A stretch of DNA of 64,000 nucleotides from Chlamydoabsidia padenii. Lineage: Eukaryota > Mucoromycota > Mucoromycetes > Mucorales > Cunninghamellaceae. The position numbers and the translations under genes are program-made. Below are positions 50,043-60,251 of the stretch, piece by piece. The notes under the pieces were generated by a model. The model saw only the letters and a list, made by a program, of their open reading frames with translations, was not told the DNA's origin and did not search any database. The stretch is taken from contig JAIWND010000016.1 of the NCBI GenBank assembly GCA_025330725.1, forward strand, positions 310,001 through 374,000, read 5' to 3'. Every line of letters begins with the position of its first letter. The stretch's first letter is position 1.

Positions 50043-53000
50043 ATGACAAGGTACGTTATCCTCACACTTTCAGATTATATACTTTTTTTTTTTTTTTTAC
50101 TAATACTAGATAAAGTAGTGGTGATACTAATAGCTCATCAACCACTGATGGTGATTTACCTGATGCAACAATGACGGACCAGCAACTTTCTCGAACAAAA
50201 GCAACATATACCAACGATCAAAAGCAACCTGTCCTCAGGACAGCATCAACTATATCGACTATAACAGTAACCACACAACTTGATGATACAGCTTCAATCA
50301 AAAAGAATCCAGTACAGGTATAACAACAAAACGAAAATACACATATGACCCTTCTGCTGACTTTATTCTTTTTATCCTTTTTCATAGGCTTATCTACGTA
50401 TTCGACCACTTCCTTCAACTCGAGTAAATAACTTTTCATATTTACAAGTACTTGATGATGAACATGTATCTTTGATTCCACCTCAGGCAAGTCAACAACG
50501 AAAACAAGTCCTACTCCTCCCACTCTCTGACCAAGGTCTTTATATATATGTATATAACTATAGGATTCCTATGCATATCGAAAACGACAAGGTGCGTCCG
50601 ACCAATATCAATTCACCAAAGTATTCACAAATAATACCAACCAAAAGCAGTTATTTGAAGAAACCACGTTACCACTCTTACAATCCTTCCTCCACGGTGA
50701 CAATGCCCTGATTTTTGCTTATGGGGTGACCAATTCTGGGAAAACTTACACCATGTTGGGAAACGAAACGGATGCAGGAATAGTACCAAGGACTATACAG
50801 TGTCTCTTTGACACCCTTCAGGATCGACTCTGTCAGGCTCTCTTGAAACCGGTGATGCATGGCACAGTCCAGGCTTACGAACTTGGCAGCAACTATAATG
50901 ACGAACACGAAAACAGATCTATCTTGTTAGATAATGGTTTACAGGCACCTGATTATGTAATGGTAATGGGGTAAAAAAAAAAAAACGATCATACAATCAA
51001 CTCACTTTTACACTCGATTCTTTAGGAAATATCAAATGAAAATACAAAGGGTAAGATCAATAAAACTGTAGAGGACGTATTCATGATGCTTCTCTAGTTT
51101 TACAGGTGGACGCGAGTTTTGAATATGGCATTTGGATCTCCTTTGCAGAAATTTATAATGAAAAGGTGTACGATTTACTTGAATCTCCTAGCAAGAAGCA
51201 AACGCAGCGACCATCTCTTCCTCTCAAGTATGAATATCGCAGTGGATACAAATATGTAGCTGGTCTCAAACATGTTAGGGTCAACACTGCCAAGGTATGA
51301 AATGAATGATAGGAACAAAAAGCCGTATTAACTGTTTTTATAAAAAATTCTTGATTAGGAAGCCTACATGGTGATACAAAAGGGACAACAAAATCGGGTG
51401 GTCTTCTCAACTTTGATGAACCAATCTAGTAGCCGAAGCCATAGCATATTTACAATCAGTCTCATACGGTGTCCATTAAACTCGGAAGGCTTTGTGATAG
51501 AGGCAAGTCAAGAAAGGAGAGGGGGACTTTTGTGTTAATTGAAACTCATTATTCAATGATTTGTAGGACCCTGCATATGCTACCCTATCGAAACTCTCCA
51601 TTGTTGATCTTGCTGGCTCTGAAAGATATCGCAATACATTCAATCAAGGTGAATATGGTATGGAAATTGATCGGCTATGATTAATCTGTATTCTATTCCT
51701 TTTAGGTCAAAGACTTAAAGAAGCAGGAAACATCAACAAGTCGTTAATGGTTTTGGGCCAATGCATGGAAGCCCTTAGAATGAATCAACTCAAAATCGAA
51801 TCTGGAAAAGTAAGCTTAAACAAACAATTATGCATATGTACTCATTTTATTATCATAATTATTATCATCTTATAGCGACCGGGTGTAGTTCCATTCCGTC
51901 AAAGCAAATTGACCGAACTCTTCAAGAACACATTTGAGGGTGATGGGAAGGTGGTAAATGACTATCCCTGAAGATTCATCATCTTAATGATCATTCCCCT
52001 GTCATACTGAATCATTTGCTTTTTTTTTTTTATGTTATAGGCGATTGTGGTCAATATTAATCCATTCGATACAGGGTTTGATGAAAACAGTGGTGTCATG
52101 AAGTTTGCTGCCATTGCCAAGGAGGTCACCACTGTACAACAACAGAAACATAAAAAGGTGCTTCCACATGATATATCGGAACCAGGTAATATAATATATG
52201 AACACCTTGGACATACTTTACTAATATCTATTTTTATAGGGCACAAACGACTACGAACAAGTACAACAGATTCCATGAATGAACTAGGTAAAGTTGCAAA
52301 TAAAGATATGATGTTTCAACTCTTTTATCCTTGTTTATGATGATCAACTAGATTCTCGAAGCATCCTCGATAGCCCCGGCCAATTATATGATGGTGCTTT
52401 TGTCAACAACCTTATGGAACAAATGGATTCTTTACGTGAAAAGGTAGGTAAACTCTTTATTATTCCCGTTTTAAAACTAATCATATTTGTTTAAAGTGGC
52501 TGGAGGCAGAGAAAAGGTGTGCCACATTAGAAATCGATACCCGACGACAAATTTCTCCAGAGGTGACAAATTGGAAAGACAGGTATATGTCTTTACTCAA
52601 AGAACAGGTAAGTAAGGTTACCATGGCATTGAATGGGATCAAAAGTAACATGATGACTTTTGGTTTATTAGGACGAAAAATTAGAACAACACTTGCATGA
52701 AATGTATCGGACACCGCCAGGTAATAGCACTGTTAAAAATGCTTTTGAAACTATATCGTTAATTTTTTTAAACAATATAGAAGGGACATCGTTGTTGATA
52801 TCGGTAAGTAAATATGGGATGATGATGATAATGAATACACTAATACGTAGTTTTACCAGGACCAGCTCAAAGCACAACAACGCCAGCTATCAAATGAAAT
52901 AGATAAACTCCATGCCCAATCAAAAGAACACGACTCTGAAACCCAGAAACTATTGGAAAAGGCAAGTTCACATCAAGTCCCGATGCATGGATATCTAACA

Positions 53001-53838
53001 CATCATTATTAAATAGATAACCCAACTGGAATGCGATAAACTTCAAGAGCAAGCGACGGTACACCGACTACACACCAAAATCACACAACTAAAATCTGTC
53101 ATCAATGGATATAGAAACAACACAACAGCACTTTCTTTAGACGATCCAACTCTAACAGCACCATCTTCTCAAGACCTCCAACGATCTGATTCAGGCACAA
53201 CAGATTCGATGGGCGATCACCGTTATGCAAATTTTTTGGAGCTCCGAAAGCAACTTCGTCGGAGTGTCTTTAAAAGGGAAGAGGTAAAACAAACGGTAAT
53301 CATGATGCATTTTTTATATTGAACCTCCATCTCTTTAGCTACTTGAAGACGCAGAATCCATACTTTACCAAATCGAACACTTTCAAGGTGTCACTTTTGA
53401 TCTTGTAAAGGTAAGAAAAACACGAACAAAAAAGAAGGATGGTACTAACCAAGGAACTCTTCTACATAGAATACGAAAATGGGAAAACTCCTGAAACTGA
53501 TTACTCAAGAGGAATTTAAAAGTGATCCATACTTGATTCAACAACGTGCTTTGGAATTATTCAAGAGGTTTGCACGCCTACCTCAACAACAACAACAACA
53601 AGACTCCACCCGCCCTGATCGCCAGCATACTGAAGATGACGAAGAAGATGATACGGATGCAGACGACACATTGTCTCAGGTAACACAAAGATCAAAAAGG
53701 CAACTATGATGACATTACCCAACTGATCTTTTTTCTTTAATACTACAGAAGGATGATCCTTTACATCAAGAATCAAATGACTGGGATACTACATCAGGGA
53801 CGTATCACCAATCATCTAGTAGGAAACGGCAAAGGTAA
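50043..53838 (+). CDS. Kinesin-6 family motor (MKLP/KIF20-like)
   Basis: N-terminal motor kinesin of about 847 residues, expected at the mitotic spindle midzone and in cytokinesis. Exons: 50043-50050, 50119-50317, 50388-50486, 50564-50962, 51026-51050, 51098-51294, 51359-51502, 51567-51648, 51706-51809, 51876-51953, 52041-52185, 52240-52287, 52352-52443, 52497-52607, 52672-52720, 52781-52803, 52860-52961, 53017-53283, 53339-53410, 53470-53679, 53749-53838. Motor motifs: AYLRIRPLP, P-loop GVTNSGKT (~156-163; the VTN form is typical of kinesin-6), NQSSSRSHS, IVDLAGSER. A long insertion follows the P-loop half, as in kinesin-6. The tail is coiled-coil (EQHLHEMY; QRQLSNEIDKLHAQ), then acidic with polyGln. 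Three introns begin with GCAAGT instead of GT. The stop at 53836-53838 could be bypassed by a further intron. Confidence 0.88.
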
Positions 53839-53934
53839 AAAAAAAAAAAAAAAAAAAACAGGCGATGATCGTTTTAGCGGATAAACTAATCACGACTAGA
53901 CTATTTTTAGAACTCTCCGGTGATTGGTGATCAT

Positions 53935-53942
53935 TGACGTCA
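53935..53942. promoter_or_regulatory. CRE-type palindrome TGACGTCA
   Basis: Perfect TGACGTCA 107 bp upstream of the ATG at 54049, next to an inverted CCAAT box (ATTGG at 53923-53927). Fungal bZIP (Atf1/CREB-type) and HAP/NF-Y complexes bind such sites; activity here is inferred. Confidence 0.5.
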
Positions 53943-54048
53943 ATTGCCAAGATTTCTTTCTCCCATCTTTTTTAGAATAGTATAAATATCTCCCACTTGT
54001 TATCATAATGTATTTTAATAAAAATAAAAATAAAAAAACTCATCTACC

Positions 54049-54225
54049 ATGCCTGCTATTAACCCTCAACAAGATACTACGGTCAAACACCCTCATCTCA
54101 CTCAAATCAACAATACAATCAAAGATGTTAAGGAATCCTTGAAAGAAACTGTCAAACATGTGGGTGTGTCGCATGAACAACACGAAAAACGGCCTCAGGA
54201 CGGCAAGACCAATCCAATGGAATAA
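54049..54225 (+). CDS. Small 58-residue hydrophilic protein
   Basis: Short ORF with a good start context (CTACCATGCC) and TAA at 54223-54225. It has a Pro/Gln start, a central amphipathic helix (INNTIKDVKESLKETVKHVG) and a charged C-terminus (EKRPQDGKTNPME). There is no signal peptide and I recognise no family. Support: an uninterrupted frame without low-complexity bias, a CCAAT box plus perfect CRE about 110 bp upstream, and AAAATAAAAATAAAA just before the start. It lies between the kinesin 3' end and the convergent Tps2 gene. It could be a stress-responsive small protein, but that is only suggested by the CRE. No RNA evidence. Confidence 0.6.
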   Translation: MPAINPQQDTTVKHPHLTQINNTIKDVKESLKETVKHVGVSHEQHEKRPQDGKTNPME

Positions 54226-54582
54226 ACCTCCACCCTTTTTATAAACCATTGTGGATATGTAGATATAGCTCATCATTGTATAAAATCTATTGTGTTGTAA
54301 ATAATAAAAACTGATTGTTTTGCCCTTTTAAAATGTCTACAATGTACAAGATGGTCCCCCAATGTACCAGTTGCCCAAAACAAACACCGGGATTTGAATT
54401 TAAAATTTGGACCCTGTTGTATCGGGGTTGAATGACCCAACTACGAAGTGGGTTACACGTGATCCACATTGACCAAGATTTTTTAAAAAAAAAAAAATCA
54501 TCACCATTTTATTTATTGGTAAGGATATATGGATAAAAACTATACTAATTCTACAAAAGACTATATAACACAAAGGAGTCCA
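54226..54582. other. Convergent intergenic region
   Basis: ATAATAAAAAC near 54300 is a likely poly(A) signal. CCGGGATTTGAATTTAAAATTTGG at 54389-54412 is a strong copy of the recurrent element, although no annotated start is nearby. No gene seen. Confidence 0.5.
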
Positions 54583-57500
54583 TCAAGTGGAATGCGTTGA
54601 TGCCAGTTTCTTTAAACAATCCACAACATCCGTACTTGATCGCACATGCCAATTCGCCATTGTTTTCTTTTCAGGTGACCCTACGGTGATAGAATACAAT
54701 GCCATGTCTGACCAAGTGGTAAGTACCGGTGTTGTTTTCCGGGCAAGTGGTGGGGGTCGTGTGTCTTGTGCAGATTCCTTCTTTTGGGCATGGTACGCCG
54801 AGCTGAGCATCCTAAACATGTCTTCGTCCGTCTTGTCATCCCCAGCACAAACAACGAGATCTGCATCGGCATGTTGAGATAAGATCCGTTTGACGATTTC
54901 ACCCTTGTTGATGGACATTGGACGGACTTCCAAATTTTTCTTGCCCACGAGGATCTCCACAGGTAGCTTCGAGACAATGGCATGTTCTAGATGGTTTTGA
55001 CATTCTTTGGCTTGAAATTCACTATATAAAAAAAGAAGAAATTGAGTTATCATTCATGAATGTATAGTGTTCTCCTTTCTTTTCATACCCAAAAGTCGCA
55101 TCTGCTTGTCGATAATGCCATGTGATGGATGATTTCTTGTTTTCAACAAAAGAGCCTTGAGTACGTTCGGTGTAGTAAGCAAAGATTTCAGCCACATCTT
55201 GTTTCCAGGACATATCCATATCATCGACAATACTTGACCATGTTTGACCATTAGGGGGTTTGAGATAACATCCATGTTCAGCAGAGAAACCGAGTCCCTT
55301 GACACTACCGAGCCATCCGTCAAGTGTTTGTTGATCCCTACCAGAAATAACCCAGACAATGTTACGAGGATCATCACACAGTGTTTGTAAGCAAGTCAGT
55401 AGGTCAGGTGATGGTTTTGCATCGCCAGGAATGGATACAATGGGAGTCAATGTACCCTAATAAGGTTTATAAGTTGGATGAATGGATTCATTACACATTT
55501 CACCAGTTTACTTACATCATAATCAAAAAACAAGAGTCGTTTTTTGGATCCAAGATAAGTGTTCACCAAAGAGTTAAGATCCAGGGCAGGTGTCGCATGG
55601 GATTGAAGTGATTGTTGTTCGCTAATACTGACCAATTGAGTGACAAAAGAATGAGCCCAAAAGGAAGCAGTATGCCTTGTAACATGTTTGTAAAGTTGCT
55701 AAAAAAAAAAGAGAGAGAGAGATAAAATTAAATATCATGACTAGTAAATAAAGACTGATCCATCTACTTACTTTGTGTCTTGTTAATTTGTCTTCAGGAG
55801 ACATCTTGAGTGCATCATTAATAGCCTTGGCCACTTCAGAGTAATCCCAGGGGTTGACGAGCATGGCAGCAGACAGAGAACCAGCAGTACCAGCAAATTC
55901 GGACAAGATGAGAGGACTGTGGTTTTGTTCATGCTGACAAATGATGAATTCAAAAGAAGTGGTGTTCATGCCATCACGAATACAAGTGATCAAACCAACG
56001 TCGGCAACAGAGAGTAGTGCATAATATTCATCCCGATCGACATCTTGATGATAATAGTGGACAGGGGTGAATTCCAAAGAGCCAAAAGTACTGTTGATAT
56101 GACTGACGGCTTCAGAGACCTTGGACTCCAATTTGGCATGATCCCCATAGGTAGGTGTCGCCACTTGAATCAATACCACCTTATTTCGCCATTCCGGATA
56201 CCGATGCAAGAATTGTTCAAACGCATGGAGTTTCTGTAGGACACCCTTTGTTGAATCGAGTTTGTCGCGTCCAATGATGATTTTCTTGCCCGCATACATA
56301 TCACGAATAGCCGCCATCTTGGGTTCCACACCAGGTTGTTTACAATAAGCATGTACTCGATCGCAGTCAATACCAATAGGGAAAGCACCCACCGCCACCA
56401 TTTGACCATTGTAGTTTACCCCCACCTGAGTTGATTCACATCCAAGTACTCGAGTACATGAAGAAATAAAGTGTCGAGCATAGGAATAAGTCTATTTCGA
56501 TAATAAATCAATTAATGAAAGAAAGATGATATAGTATACAATGAGAATGAAACCAGTTATTGTTTGCTTTACCTGGAAGCCAACCAAAGTACTACCCAAC
56601 ATACCACGTAGAATATCATTACGAGTAGTAAGACATCGAAGGATTTCAGAACTAGGCATGGTTGCATGGAAAAACAGACCAATGACGGCATTTGGGAGTT
56701 TAGCACGGATCATTTCAGATACAAGTAAAAGATGATAATCATGGATACAAACTATATTTTTAAAACAGAAATGCATGAGTTCACCATTCCTTCCTACACC
56801 CATATCCATATTACTTACTGATATCCCCTTCTTGATAGTTAGCGATGATGGTATCAGCAAATTGTTGATTCACCGCAACATAATCCGCCCAGAATTGTTT
56901 TTCAGACCGACCATCCGTAGCATGTTCCCCCACAATATAATGGAATAAAGGCCAAAGGACTAGAGAGAGGGGAAAAAAAAAAAAAAAAAAAGTTGGATCA
57001 CCCCCTTTTGTTTCCCATCTATTTTATTTTACTTTACTTTACTTACCCTCTTTACAATAACCTTCATAATGACCATGAGATTCCTTCTCCAAAAAGATGG
57101 GAATAATACGATCCGTATCCCATAAGAGTTTTTCCAACCTGGCTTTATCTTCAGGGAAAATCTGTCGTACGTCTTGTTTGGTACCCTTGACACGGATCGG
57201 ACCCGTCCAGCCGATATGGATAGTTTCATAGTTCTTGGCCAAGCTCTGTACACCGGAATAGAGAGCGGCATGACCACGACGTTGCACCACTGTCCAATCA
57301 GCCGCATGGAATTTGACACGCAAAGTATGACCCCGTTGATGATGTCGTGCCAGTTTGGAAACAGGAGCAGCCGCTACAGGGTCTTGTTTAGGAATGGCCG
57401 CGGACAATTGACGGCGACGACTACCAGGTGGTGATAGAGGTGGTGATGAAGGAATGACTTGAGGTCGTTGATCATGAGACTTTAGAATGTTGTATGGAAT

Positions 57501-57608
57501 CTGGTGGGTGACGTTGATGATGCGTCCACGAATAGTAGGAACGTGGCCTGATAATGGTAGATAATGAGCCACCTTTTCTGCCGTCAAAGAATCTGTTGCT
57601 TGAGTCAT
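54583..57608 (-). CDS. tps2: Trehalose-6-phosphate synthase/phosphatase, Tps2-like
   Basis: About 863 residues; exons 57608-57047, 56959-56819, 56751-56573, 56491-55772, 55698-55516, 55456-55089, 55021-54583. The GT20 (TPS) domain spans ~130-540 with VLWPLFHY, IHDYHLLLVSEMIR, VGAFPIGIDCDR, RDKLDSTKGVLQKL and the GLITCIRDGMNTTSFEFI / SEFAGTAGSLSAAMLVNPWD region. The HAD phosphatase domain follows with FFDYDGTLTP (nucleophile Asp ~593, DxD), VISGRDQ, and GDDKTDEDMF. In yeast Tps2 the phosphatase half is the active one. Here the synthase half keeps the nucleotide-sugar residues DGMN and SEFAG, so synthase activity cannot be excluded. Residues ~60-120 are a Pro/Ser/Arg-rich linker. Two promoter-element copies lie 106-139 bp upstream. 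ATG 57608 is preferred to upstream non-ATG codons. Confidence 0.93.
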
Positions 57609-58840
57609 AAAGTGAGTCCAAGAAAGATGGAATGGTTGGGGAGGGAATGTGTTATTGAATTTAAAAAAGTATAAAGTAAAGAAGAACAAAGAACAAAAAA
57701 GAAAAAGAAAGAACCGGTATTTTAAATATGAATGTCGGGATTTTAATGTGAGCGTCCAAAAGGAAATCAAGTTTTAAAGGAAGTATCTTGTCCAGAAATC
57801 GGTATTTTGTATCACATTCAATTCTTACATGAACAGCAAAATCGTCATAAAGAACATCTGACTAGAAACTTTATTATACAACAGTCCTTTGTTTGGATGA
57901 AGACAGGTGATCCTGAGCTGGACACTTTTTTTTTTTTTTTTTTGGAGTGATCATGCATATGTGCGGGAAATCAATTTTATATGGGTTTGTTTTAAAAAAA
58001 GGGGGAGGGCATTATTATCATATCTTGGAATGAGAACCTGGGAATCCATATTTTTTGTTGTACTGCCATTCATTTTACTATTGTGCTCAGGTTATCCAAT
58101 GGATCTAATCGATGGCGGATCCGATAACAGCAAGATGTAACCTATTCTTTATCATTCATTCTCAGTAATCAATCATGGGGTATGTATATCAAAATGGAGA
58201 ATAGGAGTGGGGAGAAAAGAAAATACAGTATTGGCAACAGATGTCATATTGTCTTTCTTATCATTCTGGGACAATTCAAATACTCTTTACTGCCTCCCCC
58301 TCCCCACATCAACATGGTCATTACATCACTAGACTGTCCCTTATTCTCGATTATTTTGTTTCAAATACCGCTATTCATGCCAGTTCGCCGCCCGAATTAC
58401 TGCTACTGATCGATCTATCCTACTTCTTTCCTTACATCATTTGCCCAATTGTAAGAATGTTGTACAACCATCGGCGAACCTCTTTGTACTCGCATTGTTC
58501 AAATCCCGAAACAACCTGTCGACATCCAATCTTACTTTTTTACAATATTTAAACCCCGAGCATTCATGCAGATTCTTGAATTGCTTCTTAATGTTTGATG
58601 ACTCTATTACTTTGAATCATTCAAAAATATCCATGATGAAACCAAGTACAAGGACTTTGTTCTTTATTAGATCAAGAAGAAGGCTTAACGATTTTCAGGG
58701 AACAATGCGGGATTATATATTCAAATTCCGGCATCATGAAAAAGGGGACAAAGAGATTTATTCAAACAATACAAGATTGGGGGGGGAGTAAAAAAGTCTA
58801 TAGGTAAAGTCTAAAGGAAGATAATGGATAGCAAGTATGG
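57609..58840. other. Intergenic: Tps2 promoter and unexplained spacer
   Basis: Close to 57608 lie CCGGTATTTTAAAT (57714-57727) and TCGGGATTTTAAT (57735-57747). Further on there are several element-like words with ATTCATGC nearby: CAAATACCGCTATTCATGCC near 58360, TCAAATCCCG near 58499, AAACCCCGAGCATTCATGCAG near 58551, and GCGGGATTATATATTCAAATTCCGGCATCATG near 58708. No coding region supported. Confidence 0.5.
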
Positions 58841-59188
58841 TTAATCAAAGGACCAAGTGATATCCACTCTGCCACGGGCCCGATCACCAATTTCATCAAA
58901 AGCAGCGGGACTCAAATCGATGGAATCGGCATCACAGGCAGGACAAGTATCGACGACTCTGGCGGAAACAGAGCCGTCATCGGTTTCGACTTGGATGGTT
59001 TCACCACATAGATCATGGTTCATGATGGCTGGACTGAGAGCCACCACGAATTCATCGTCCGAGCTTTCTTCACCGCAGGAACCCATACCGACATTATAAT
59101 AAGTGGCAGTTCCATAAGTACGTTTGACCAAGACAGGAGCAGATTGGGCCAACAAGGCAGTAGTGAGTAAAATGAGTGTGAATTTCAT
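58841..59188 (-). CDS. Small secreted DPBB / expansin-like protein
   Basis: Intronless, 115 residues. A signal peptide (MKFTLILLTTALLAQSA) is followed by a Kex2-type Lys-Arg near residue 22-23; the mature chain begins TYGTATYYNVGMGSCG. Then VALSPAIMN..LCGETIQVETDDGSVSARVVDTCPACDADSIDLSPAAFDEIG and DITWSFD. This is the double-psi beta-barrel pattern of RlpA/barwin/expansin-like fungal secreted proteins; GTATYYN, LCG, VVDTCPAC and the DLSPAAF block with its Asp are diagnostic. Such proteins act at the cell wall or extracellularly; enzymatic activity is generally not shown. It has its own TATA box and lacks the CGGGATTTGAA element, suggesting regulated rather than housekeeping expression. Confidence 0.9.
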   Translation of the reverse strand: MKFTLILLTTALLAQSAPVLVKRTYGTATYYNVGMGSCGEESSDDEFVVALSPAIMNHDLCGETIQVETDDGSVSARVVDTCPACDADSIDLSPAAFDEIGDRARGRVDITWSFD

Positions 59189-59607
59189 AATGAGTGGAAA
59201 GGGTAATAGAGAAAGGAAAGGAAAGGGTTTGAATGAGGATGGAATCAAGTTTAGTCAGATCAAATTGGGGTATTTATACTCTATTGAGGATGATAAACCC
59301 AACAATGAAATAATACAGTACAGCATCCTATTCATTCATCAAGACTAATGACAGGGAAAGAATTAGAGTTTTACTTTTTTTGGTGCAAGGTGACTATGTC
59401 CAAAACAATCAATATGCCGCTTGGACCCTACCCAGATCATGTTACCAAGGCAATTTAAGCACCCCCACCACAATCAAAAAAGACAGAATGCAGAATGACA
59501 TATTTGGTTTATTAATTTAATTGAAATGATATTGCTATACTACAATGAATATATCTACATTTACTATTGTTGTCAAACCGGCCTAGGCAAAACAAAGGGG
59601 ATATTGA
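59189..59607. other. Intergenic: DPBB promoter and 3' flank of the RanBP2-type gene
   Basis: Contains the TATA box given separately. The remainder (59341-59607) is AT-rich 3' flank with TTATTAATTTAATTG near 59509; no gene seen. Confidence 0.5.
59271..59278 (-). promoter_or_regulatory. TATA box TATAAATA
   Basis: On the minus strand, about 83 bp upstream of the ATG at 59188 of the DPBB gene; clear context GAGTATAAATACCCC. Confidence 0.7.
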
Positions 59608-60105
59608 TTATTGAGAAGAGGATCGTAATTGTTGTTGGATTTCACGTGGTGAGGGCCGTAATTCTTCGCACCGTTTACAAGTAAGTCGTTGTCGAAAGTT
59701 ATAGAATTCGCAGTGAGGACAAATCCAGTCTCCTCGTTGTGCTTGTCGTATAGTGTGGTCAACCTGTTGGGAGCATTCGCCACATTTGGATCGGTGAGCA
59801 TGATTATGAAACCGACAGTGAGGACAGATCCAATCGCCAGGTCGGAATCGTGGTTTAATTAATGGGCTTTTAGGTATGAGGTGTTTCGATTGAGTGGTGT
59901 TGTTTTGTAATAAGGCGAGCGAGCTACTGCTGTATGATCGTGGTAATTCCCTAGACTTGAATGAATAAAAATAAAGAGTGAGTTATAAATAAAAATGTTC
60001 CTTATTTGGTTTAGGACATCTTACCTTGGTTCTATTAGTAAAACAAAAGATGATTCTCTGTTGTGATGGGCGGTATAGTAATCTTGTTGAGAGGTATAAA
60101 GACAT
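59608..60105 (-). CDS. RanBP2-type zinc-finger protein, probably mitochondrial
   Basis: About 142 residues from two exons, 60105-60025 and 59955-59608. Two tandem RanBP2 (ZnF-RBZ) fingers: GDWICPHCRFHNHAHRSKC.EC and GDWICPHCEFYNFRQRLTCKRC, each with W-x-C-x2-C...N...C-x2-C. This type usually binds single-stranded RNA or acts as a protein contact. The N-terminus (MSLYLSTRLLYRPSQQRIIF, then TNRTKSRELPRSYSSSS) is basic, without acidic residues for ~28 positions, and ends in an RSYSS-like processing site, so mitochondrial import is likely. The open frame over 59583-59801 on the same strand is out of phase with this gene and is only a shadow. TTCAAATCCCGCC at 60173-60185 lies ~70 bp upstream. Confidence 0.85.
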
Positions 60106-60251
60106 TGTGACAAAGAAAGAGAAGACTAAAGTCCAAAGTCAAAAAAACATCCAACCCCACTTTTAATTTTTTTTCAAATCCCGCCATTAGGCAGCAGTAA
60201 GTGAAGAGGCAAAGATAGGTTTTTTTTATTTAAATAAATGAATGAATCATA

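Noticed and set aside
59583..59801. 72-codon minus-strand frame at 59583-59801
   Set aside because: Out of phase with the RanBP2-type zinc-finger gene, which has clear C-x2-C fingers in the other frame.
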